A stretch of 64,000 nucleotides of DNA from Hydnum rufescens UP504 (lineage: Eukaryota; Basidiomycota; Agaricomycetes; Cantharellales; Hydnaceae), in NCBI GenBank assembly GCA_014904985.1, contig MU128917.1, forward strand, positions 62,001 through 126,000, read 5' to 3'. Below, piece after piece: positions 55,001-64,000 of this stretch. A program made the translations under genes and the position numbers. Under the pieces are notes generated by a model. That model saw nothing but the letters and a program-made list of their open reading frames with translations, searched no databases and was not told the origin of the DNA. Positions within the stretch are counted from its first letter, which is position 1; the number at the start of each line of letters is the position of its first letter.

Positions 55001-57831
55001 ATGGATGACGATCCTTGGAGGAATCCATTTGCGGAAAGTTTAAAAGAGCAACGGCAGCCAGTTGAAGCCAGTTCTTCGAGAGCAGTCGAATGGCGTTCAC
55101 CCATTGTTGACGCTGCAGAGCTTGACATTGCTTCATCTACTTTTGAGCCATCTGCCTGGGATATCGAGCGTTCAAACACTGTAGAATGGACACCCGGGGT
55201 ACAGGACTCTACACCTGGCTGGGAACCTGCCGCGCTCGAAGGGCCAGGGTGGACATCTTATACAGTCGATGCTGATGAAGATGTTGGGGTACATGTCCCA
55301 GAAAAGCGTAATCAAGATATACCAGAATCACCGACAGTGGGCCCTGCGGCGTGGATGGAATCCTTAGCCGACTCAAGGGATCCCGAACCGCACGTAGAGG
55401 CTGACGAACACCCTTCATCTCAATCGGTCCCGTCACCTTCTCCACCCTCCAGCCCTCTCTTCGGGACATTTGAATCTGCGAGCTCGGCACATGAGGGAGA
55501 ACAAGCAAATGCATGGATTCCTTCCGTAACGTTGGAACCTGGGGGCTCTGCAGACCCTTGGGGATCTACCTGGGCTGAATCTGCACCCCACGCTGAGGGG
55601 GGAACGTCTGATCCACCGAAGGATGAATGGGAGGCTGCTGCTGCAGTCAGACAGCAGCGAGACAATGTTGTCGTGAGTTTGGTCCAGGCCAATAGGATAG
55701 ATTCCATTCACACAGTCGTGGTCTTTTCAGGCACCTGAAGAACTTAATGGGTGGATTGAACAACTCGAAGTTGCTGTGGAAGAGCTGTGGCCTTCACAAG
55801 GGGACGAACCGTTGGATCCTAACTGGCGCATTAGTTTGCAAGATGTACCCGGGTTGTCAGTATTTTTGTTATCCCCACTTTTATCGATTCTCAGGCGGTT
55901 CCGCACAGATCCTTTCTTTCTGAGACCTTCCTCCCTGAATTGGAACTATCCCGACTCCCGTCGTACGCGCAAACAGCAGTATCCAAATCGTCTGTGAGGG
56001 CTCTTAAGCTCACGCGACACCTTCCTTCAGCTCGTTCGAGCCCCTTGTCAATCCTACGCATTCAGAAAGAAGCCACATCCTGGGAACAGTCCGTGAAACG
56101 CGATCCGAAGCGCGAATCTGTTGATTGGGGATGGATGGTTCCGCCAACGGATACTTCTGCTACAAGAGACCAGGAGGCTCAAATCGAGGTGAAAAAGTCT
56201 GGTGGGATATTTTCATTTTTGGGACGTAAATCGGCCGCTGTTGCACCACTTTCTGCTACTATCGCTGCAGCCGTCCAACCAGGCAATAGTTTGCAGACGT
56301 CAACCCCCCTCCCACGGCTCCTGTGCGTGTCAGTATAGATGGAAATGCACCATTTGTGCCTGAAAATGCTTCGGTTCGGTCGGCCTCCCCGGCTCCACGT
56401 TCAACTTCCGTCCTTCCGTTGGCGTCTGCTTCAGCACCTGTCAATTCCGGACCACCATCGAAGCCAGCCGCTTCAGAGGGTCCTACTTTGATCTCCGATG
56501 CCCTTTCAACATCGGCACTACCCGCACCATCCGCACCATCCGCACCATCTGCCGTGACCAGATTTCTTAATCGATTTTCAAAGATGAGAAGTGGTGATTC
56601 GGCTCACAAGGCTCTGTCACTTTCCGTTTCAGACGTTTCGTTTCTTGAGGAGGTCGTACCTACACGGTATGGACATGATGACGATGGGTTTAGTGCTTTC
56701 GGCTTCGACGATGTACCTAATGGAAGCCCACTCCCTGGTAAATCCCCTTCCTCGGATCCTCCATTGCCAGCCCCTCTCCCACCCCCTCCACGTTCTGGCA
56801 TCACGGCTTCGAACACCACGACGTTACAACTGCCCTTGCCCTCGCCAGCCTCTAAAATAGAGGATGATATATGGGACGTATTTGCGGCACCCCCTTCCAC
56901 TCAATTGCCTTCTCCCGCCCTTCCTTCTCATCTCTTGACGCAATCTTCGGCAATACCCCCAACCAGGTTTATGGGCCCATCGTCCAACACACCCCCTACT
57001 GTTCCGCGGAGGTCAATCACACCCAAGATGGTGTCCTCCACGTTATCAACTGGAACGGTCCCCTCTCTCCTACCTCCTCCAGCTCGTTCTATGTCGGCGC
57101 TGGCGGTTCAGAAAACTCTCATCACAAATATACCTCAGATCCAACAGTCCCCATCATCCCCCCTTTCCGCTGGCTTGCCTCTCGGATCTCCCTATCTCGA
57201 CGAAACCACGGCTCGCAGCCATGACTACGTGATGAAGCCGCATATGTACGACACGCCCCCACCCTCTAGCGGGCCCGATGAGGCGTTCGACTTATTTGAT
57301 GATTTCACCAATTCAACACCGAAGTCGTCGATGCCGACTCACCCGCCAACCCCACCGAACAAAAGCCCCAATCGAACATATCCTGGAGGGTCATCAACTC
57401 GAGGGTCCTTGCAAAGGCCAGGAACTACTAGCCAGAGCAGTGCGACACGCCCTGCATCGGTATCATCATCGATGCTCTCCGCGTCCACGCGCAAAGGATC
57501 TAGTCTTAATTTTGATTTCCTAACGTCCGATACAACGAAACCGAATGCGCAGGTGTCTGCTGTCCCACATGGGAATGGAATAGCACCACCTATCGTGATC
57601 GCACCAAGGTCCTCGCAGAGTCCGCCCCTTCGGCCATTATCACATGTCACTGCACCCCCTGCCCTCGCGCCAAGTCAGGGGCGCGTCGCGTCGCCGATTC
57701 CATCGGCGCCCTCAATCAACCTCAGGCCTTCTTTTGGGACAATGCCGGTAGCAGTGCCGCCTACACCACCGACGGCCGGTCCCCAAGGAGGACTGACGGC
57801 CCAAGACCTGTCATTCTTTGAAAATCTATGA
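55001..57831 (+). CDS. Large Ser/Pro-rich protein with clathrin-adaptor-type motifs (one frameshift in the sequence)
   Basis: Not recognised by name. Exons are 55001-55672, 55731-55853 and 55895-57831, about 900 residues after correction. The start MDDDPWRNPFAES is clean. Short linear motifs seen are DPW twice (near residue 4 and in SADPWGSTW), EAFDLFDDF, DDIWDVF and a C-terminal DLSFFENL. DPW and FxDxF motifs bind AP-2 appendages in endocytic accessory proteins, so an endocytic or trafficking adaptor is a reasonable inference. A predicted structured patch is WIEQLEVAVEELWP with the following exon. Most of the rest is disordered, with three tandem APSAPS-type repeats at about 56520-56553. At 56304-56309 a run of six C should be seven to join the two frames; there is no intron of usable length. 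Confidence 0.75.
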
Positions 57832-59688
57832 CGGTTGCATTGATCTTGTATCTCATGTCCATCATCAAATGGGGGTTCCCTTTGCATTGCTGTTTCAATT
57901 ATCTGGACGAATAACTTGGCAGCTTTGGTATCAATATCGCCCTCCCGCTGCGACCTCGTACGGTAGGCCCTGGGATATGATGGTTTCCCACGTTTGACCT
58001 TTGTGAAAGGGTATGCCTACCAGAGAAGCTGCAGGGTGACACGATGGTGTGGATGCTTAGTGCGTGCATTGCGTGCAACTTGGATAATGCTGGTGGAGGA
58101 TAAGTGTGATACGCGTATTTAACGCGGTGTGATGTTAGCGTGGTCATCTGAATTGTGAGCACCAGAGTAGAAATGTCTAACACCTACTGTTCTATCCGCG
58201 TCTGTCTGGGAAAATAGCATCCATTGCTGGGTTGTTTTGCTGAATCGAGCCCTGGTGAGCCCGATGCACTTACGGTCAGGATCTGGGTAACCTTCACATT
58301 GGTTTGCCGAAAGGTGGCATACTTGAGAAACTTGCACTGCGACGCAATATACAGCTCAATGATGGGTGCGTCTCTACAAGTTTCAATTTACGCACGCTTG
58401 GGTCTTCAAGGTGAGATAAATGAACGTCTCACGCGCACCCTCATTTGCGCATTTGCTTTGGCGAGCCTTCAATCCATGGGCTCCGTGTGGTTATTGCGAC
58501 GGTCTCAAGATTGTGTTACACACTCAATGACGGTACAAAGAGTATTGACACCGCTCGTCTTTCGGAACTGCAGGATGCGATGAAGGATTGAGCGGAACTC
58601 ACAGAGATATGCACATTTAGTGATCTTAGGTGACAGTGTGATCTTCGCTAGAAGGAACTAGGACTGGGATAACCAAGGTAACTAACTACGAATTCCATCA
58701 TGATATCGTAGCATACAGTGATCAATGCGCATGCGGCAGCCTATCTAATCTATTGTTCCCGGAGATGCGCAGATGGTGGGATTCGGTCTAGTGAATTGGT
58801 GTTCATGGGAGACAAGCGCAGCAGCTGAGCGGTGCTTGGATTCAAATGACCGTGATCCGACCGCTCGACTGCAAAGTACGCACACACATATTGATGATAT
58901 GATTGTGCGTGGCAGCCAGTTCGATTGTAGAGAACGGTGAACTATCAGAGTCGCGGATCGGATAAGGCGGGTCGATGGTTGAAGAACCAGAGGATCAGGA
59001 CCATCCAATGTGATTGAAATAAATTTCTTGAGGAATTATGGCGGCAGGAAGTGAGCGACGCGGGGACGCAGCATCCGAAATGGATAGCGGATCACGAGCT
59101 CGGATTCTGAAGACAGATCGTGGGTAGTGATGGCACACATTGCGGAGCTAATGAGAATGATTTTGAGTACACAAGCAAGTTAGCAAGTTTTGTTTGACGG
59201 ACAAGGTCTTGGGCACGCAGCATTCCTCAAAGAGACGCGGGGGGTTACAGAAGAGATACAGGGAATAGAAGAGACACGCGGGCGGAGTTAAAAAAAGAGT
59301 TAGGTGTGATTATGTAAACAATGTAACCATCAGCAAGTACATTATTATTAGCTTGCACCGCATCTTTAGTCTCCCCAGCAGGATTTACACCTCAGCACTC
59401 CAGAGAACGGACTTACTGTTCGTGGGCTGAGCGTTCTAGAAAAAATAATAACAATCGACCACATTTTCCCACCAACTCCGCCACAACCCCCCGCCGACCC
59501 CTTCATACTTCATACTCATCACTCAGCAATTCCGAGACTCTTCCTGTGCTCGTTTCGTTCGATTTCCACCTCCATCGTTAAGCTCCATCCCCGGACAGTA
59601 CTTAACGCCCATTTTTCCCCCCTGGTGCCCTAAGCAGGCGCGCCCTATCGTACAGCCTCTATTGTTCATCGCCTGACCTTAATTTCTA
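57832..59688. other. Long intergenic region, no supported gene
   Basis: About 1.86 kb. Open frames at 58224-58583 (+) and 58745-59008 (-) lack recognisable content. It should contain the CCC2 promoter; C/T-rich tracts lie at 59460-59640 just upstream of the start. Confidence 0.55.
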
Positions 59689-62600
59689 ATGGCCTCCTTT
59701 ACCTCCCATTTCTCGGCGGTCTTTTCCAACTTATTTTCAAGAGGCCAATTCCCTTCACATATCAAACTGGATGCACCATCTCCCAGCGAGAACGATCCCA
59801 ATGACAAATATATGCCCAGTGTCGAAAAGTGCGAGCTCCGGATCGAGGGTATGACCTGTGGTGCCTGCGTCGAGGTTAGTCTGCGTGCACGCTTTCGATC
59901 GCGTTCTCGCTAAGCTGACTCCGGGCCCAGTCAATAGAAGGCATGTTACGTGACCAAGAGGGCATACATTCCATCCGGGTGGCTCTCCTTGCAGAGCGCG
60001 GTGTCGTGGAGTACGATTCCTCGACGTGGACTGTCGACAAGATCATCGGAGAAATTTCAGACATCGGCTTCGACGCAACCCATATTCCACTCGCGCGCAG
60101 CGATGTCATCATGCTGCGCATCTATGGCATGACCTGCTCCTCATGCACCTCTACTGTCGAGACACAGCTCTCTGCCATGCCTGGGATAAATAATGTGGCC
60201 GTGTCCCTCGCTGCCGAAACATGTAGAGTCGAATTTGACTGCACTGTTATCGGTCCGCGGGACATGATAGAACGAATAGAAGAGCTGGGTTTCGATGCCG
60301 TTCTTGCAGAGGAAGAAGGCGACGCAACACAGCTCCAAAGTCTTACCCGGACAAAGGAAATACAAGGATGGCGCCGCCGTTTGTACACCAGCGCTTCCTT
60401 CGCCCTTCCTGTGTTCTTTTTATCCATGATTCTCCCCATGATCCATTTCCTCCGTCCCATTTATCATATGCGTCTCATTAAGGGCATCTATCTTACAGAC
60501 TTGCTCTGTCTCTTGCTCACCATTCCAGTTCAATTTTGGCTGGGTGCCAGATTCTATCGCGCAGCTTACAATTCGGTTCGGCACGGCTCCGCCACCATGG
60601 ACGTTCTTGTTGTCGTGGGAACTACGGCTGCCTTCGCTTATTCGTCTATCAATATGCTTCTCGCCCCGTTCAACTCCAATCCAGACTATCGGCCCACAAC
60701 GTTCTTTGACACGTCCACAATGTTGATCACTTTCGTCTCCCTTGGCCGATACCTCGAAAATATAGCAAAGGGGAAGACCTCAGCGGCATTGACGAATCTC
60801 ATGAAGCTCACACCTTCTATGGCGACTTTGTATACTGATCCCCCCGAATGCAAGGCCGAGAAGAAGATTGGTACAGAGTTGGTACAAAAGGGCGATACCC
60901 TGAAAGTCGTGCCCGGTGACAGGATCCCGGCAGACGGGACCGTACTAAGGGGGTCCTCCTCTGTCGACGAGAGCGCCATAACGGGTGAGCCCATCCCTGT
61001 GTCTGAAGCAGGTAGGCGACACCGTGATTGGTGGGACGGTGAACGGGCTCGGCGCATTCGATATGACTGTGACACGCGCGGGGAAAGACACCGCTCTGTC
61101 CCAAATTGTGAAACTCGTTGAGGAGGCCCAAACGTCCAAGGCGCCGATTCAAGCTTTCACCGATCGTGTGGCGGGATTCTTCGTCCCCGCAGTACTCGCC
61201 GTCGCGTTGCTTACGTTCGTTGTGTGGCTCGTCCTCTCCCATGTGATTACTAGCAACAATCTTCCTACGGTGTTCTCACATCCCGGGACGAGCAAGTTCG
61301 CGGTATGCTTGAAGTTGTGCATTTCCGTCGTCGTCGTCGCATGCCCCTGTGCGTTAGGTCTGAGTACCCCGACTGCGATCATGGTGGGCACAGGCGTAGG
61401 TGCGCAGAATGGCATTCTAATTAAAGGTGGACGCCCTCTTGAGGCGGCCCGGCACATTCGCAAGATCGTGCTGGACAAGACAGGCACAGTCACAGATGGC
61501 AGGCCGAGTCTTGTTGCCCTAGGTTGGGCTTCCGATTCCGATGTCCCAGGTGTAGCGGCAATGGACGTCATCCAGGCCACGTCCAGCGAGGCCACATCGC
61601 CTATCGCTCTGAGCAAACTGAGTGCAGATCGACGCACTGCGCGTGCCGCTGTCCTGGCGATGGTCGCAGCTGCTGAGGCGCGTTCAGAGCATCCCTTGCC
61701 CGTGCGACATCCTCGTACGGAAAGGAGATCCTTAAGAACGCGTTTGGCGCGATGAACGCACCCCAAGCGGAAGTTGTAGACTTTGAAAGCGAGCCAGGGA
61801 TGGGGATTAAGGCCACCATGTCCCTGTCCCCTTCGTTCACTGGGGGGAAAGCTGTTGCCTATGATGTTTACCTCGGAGTAGCGGAGTTTGTAAGCCAGAG
61901 GCAGGGTCTCCCGCCGAGTTGGGACGCTTTCGAGGAGACGGAGAGTGCGCTTGGCCGGACGGTCGTCTTCGCGTCCATCTCTCCTTCCCCAGGCTCCAAG
62001 TCGAAAGTAAGCCCGGTACCCGTGTTGGCGCTCTCGTTGGCAGACGCGCCGAAGCCAAGTGCGGCGCCAGCGATTCATGCTCTGCATGCGATGGGCATCG
62101 AGGTGTACATGTTGACCTGGTGATTCAGAGATCACAGGGCAAGCCATTGCGCGAGAGGTGGGCATTCCAGCACATGCAGTTTGGTCAAGAGTTACCCCCA
62201 AGGGGAAGGCCAAGATTATCCAGGACTTGATCGACAAGCGTGAGGGTGGGGTTGCGATGGTGAGTTTGCTTGTTCTTCCCCTTTCTATAGCTATTGGATA
62301 ATTGATGGCCTTGTCAGGTCGGCGATGGTGTTAATGACTCCCCGGCACTCGTCGCTGCCGACGTTGGCATTGCGTTATCGAGCGGAACATCCGTCGCTAT
62401 CGAAGCGGCCGACATCGTGTTGATGCGGTCCGACCTGCTCGATGTTGTCGCAGCCTTAGACCTCTCCCTATCCATCTTCAGGGTAATCAAGCGGAATCTC
62501 GCGTGGGCGTGCTTGTACAATGTACTGGGGATACCGCTCGCCATGGGGATCTTTTTACCATGGGGGTGGGGGCTACACCCGATGACGGCGGCGGCTTCTA

Positions 62601-62836
62601 TGGCATTTTCAAGCGTTAGTGTGGTGATGAGTAGCTTGACACTGAAATGGTGGAGACGCCCTGCAAGCAGTCTTATGCCCGGGATTGCTGCCCCCATAGA
62701 AGGCCAGAGTATGCGTGAGAGTGCGAGGGGCTTGGCGACTGATGTGCGGGACACAATACGATCTCTAATACCTTTCGGGAAGTCGAAGGCCCCAAGTCGG
62801 GAAGGATATGACCAGTTGCCTATGGAGGCAATCTAA
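59689..62836 (+). CDS. CCC2: P1B-type copper-transporting ATPase, Ccc2/ATP7-like (three frameshifts in the sequence)
   Basis: Pumps Cu(I) into the late Golgi for secreted oxidases such as Fet3-type ferroxidases and laccases. Exons are 59689-59874, 59931-62259 and 62318-62836, about 1010 residues. Two N-terminal metal-binding domains carry GMTCGAC and GMTCSSC. Then come TM helices, the actuator TGEP, the copper site CPCALG in a TM helix, the phosphorylation DKTGT, SEHP, and [12 protein letters not shown] in the hinge. The final TM pair is followed by a hydrophilic tail. Single-base indels occur at 61004-61006 (one extra base before [10 protein letters not shown]), 61696-61701 (one missing after SEHPL) and 62115-62120 (one extra before GDSEITG). 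Exon 2 is one base longer than a multiple of three, exactly the net of these changes. A dead gene is possible but less likely. Confidence 0.95.
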
Positions 62837-63374
62837 TCCGTTCTCTTTGTGTGTGGTACAAACATACAGTAGGCCATTGTTGTTGCTATCTTTTACCCCC
62901 CTTATATACAATACATACTCATTGTTTTCGCTTGTTTTCGCTTGCTGTACTGTTGCTTTATGAATCGTAAATTTAATTAATTATTGGATGTGAGCCCTTT
63001 TAGTCTGCCCTTTTGGATTCGTTTAGGCCGTTAGGCCCGATCGACCAGATATATCCAGTGATGAGATCCCTCGAGCTTTTAATTATCAGATGCTGATTCT
63101 CTATGCGTTTCTGGTCCGGGAGAGATGTACCAGGTTGATAAGAAATAAGTGCACAAATCGGAGAAGCTATAGGGAGCTTTTACGGAGCTGAGATCACTGG
63201 TTTCGAATTTACTTTACCGGCAATTTCCGATTTAGATCCCAAGTGGATTTTCCTTCGAGTGCACTGCAAGTCTCCCAAGTCTTCTTTATTTGGATTCCCC
63301 CTAGGCCTCCCCCCTTTCGTTGCCGTCCAAGGCGCCTAGATCGACCTCATTCATAGAGCACCTGTTCGTAAACA
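62837..63374. other. Intergenic, no feature seen
   Basis: 3' end of CCC2 and upstream region of the reductase gene. A short direct repeat (gttttcgctt twice at about 62926-62943) is present; nothing else notable. Confidence 0.6.
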
Positions 63375-64000
63375 ATGAAGATATCTCAAAAAATAGCACA
63401 GGCAGAGAAGGAGGAACGAGTATGGTGGTCTTTTGAGTATTTTCCCCCTCGGACGGCGCAGGTAAGGGGCCTTTCAATCTCATGGAGGAGGTTAGCATCG
63501 TTCTCTGAAATCTTTTAACCTCAGGGCTTGCAAAATTTGCTCGACCGTATAGAACGCATGAGAGGCTATGGGCCGGAGTTCATCGACATTACCTGGTAAG
63601 CCACATATTCGACACGAGAAGTTAGTTACTTTCATCCTGATTTTCCTGGCCTGGGATGAGGAATGCTGGAGGTCGGACCTCGGACCTTTCTTCCGAACTT
63701 GTCCGGACGTGCCAGAGTCTGATAGGGATCGAAACGTGTATGCATCTGACATGCACCAACATGCCCAAGGAGAAGGTCGATAACGCGCTCAGAGATGCTA
63801 AGCTCTACGGCTGCCGTAACATTCTGGCCCTGCGTGGTGACCCACCAGCTGGTCAAGACAAATGGACATCTGTCGAAGGTGGTTTCGAGCACGGCATCGA
63901 TCTCGTCCGACATATCCGTGAGAACTACGGTGATTATTTTGACATTGCAGTTGCGGGCTTCCCCCAAACTGTGACATTGCCCCCACACCTGCTCCACCTT
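63375..64000 (+). CDS. Methylenetetrahydrofolate reductase, N-terminal part (runs off the window)
   Basis: Reduces 5,10-methylene-THF to 5-methyl-THF for methionine synthesis (yeast Met12/Met13). Exons are 63375-63461, 63525-63595 and 63661 onward, open to the window end. Seen in order are the N-terminal FEYFPPRT with the catalytic Glu region, GPEFIDITWNAGG, TCMHLTCTNMP and GCRNILALRGDPPAGQDKW, the core of the FAD-binding TIM barrel. The last bases (after DIAVAGFPQ, about 63965) do not follow the usual family sequence in this frame. Either an intron starts nearby or another one-base indel lies there, and the window ends too soon to tell. Which of the two yeast paralogues it corresponds to is not decided. 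Confidence 0.92.

Noticed and set aside
61149..62237. 362-codon minus-strand open frame
   Set aside because: It is the reverse shadow of the CCC2 ATPase exon, whose motifs on the + strand are unmistakable.
1..64000. CRISPR arrays, bacterial operons, tRNA or rRNA genes
   Set aside because: None seen. Gene structure is eukaryotic with spliceosomal introns, and no cloverleaf-like or rRNA sequence was recognised by eye.

Overview
This is a nuclear window from a basidiomycete, most likely an agaricomycete. The genes are split by many short introns (about 45-80 nt). Housekeeping proteins are fungal in type (Sfh5, Coq6, Sec6, Qns1, Arg1, Ccc2). Several proteins look like lineage-restricted basidiomycete families: a small MYND protein, a Ser/Pro-rich protein with DPW motifs, an amphipathic PY-repeat protein and a relic seven-TM gene. 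Exon boundaries were read by hand from splice sites and protein similarity, with no searches or transcripts.

Region 1-12.7 kb is repeat-derived. A unit of about 6 kb occurs twice in tandem (A about 1-5973, B about 6071-12712), a few percent diverged. Each unit holds one decayed membrane-protein gene and two much more diverged copies of an internal sub-repeat. Unit B carries two insertions that unit A lacks. Unit A carries a 190-base run of N, with flanking blocks in a different order from unit B.

From 12.8 kb the window is gene-dense: PRO2 (+), an unnamed KEN-box protein (-), SFH5 (-), ERV1 (-) and COQ6 (-). A gene-poor stretch (23.3-30.1 kb) follows, holding one Ser-rich hypothetical gene. 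Next is a nearly perfect hairpin MITE directly upstream of SEC6 (+), then QNS1 (-), ARG1 (+), a MYND protein (-) diverging from an RBM8A/Y14 gene (+), an HP1-like chromodomain protein (+), a large amphipathic-repeat protein (-) diverging from SKP1 (+), a TMEM97-like EXPERA protein (-), a small hypothetical gene (+), a NASP/Hif1 histone chaperone (+), a complex I 21 kDa subunit (+), a Ser/Pro-rich putative endocytic adaptor (+), a CCC2-type copper ATPase (+) and the start of a methylenetetrahydrofolate reductase gene (+).

The genes are not an operon or an obvious cluster. They are ordinary metabolism (proline, arginine, NAD, folate), mitochondria (Erv1, Coq6, complex I), trafficking (Sec6, Sfh5), chromatin (HP1, NASP), RNA quality control (Y14) and ubiquitin ligase (Skp1) genes. 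Two genome-level patterns stand out. Single-base frameshifts interrupt otherwise well-conserved genes (ERV1, QNS1, ARG1, CCC2 and others), mostly at short G/C runs, which suggests residual consensus errors. GC-AG introns are also unusually frequent (four among about sixty).
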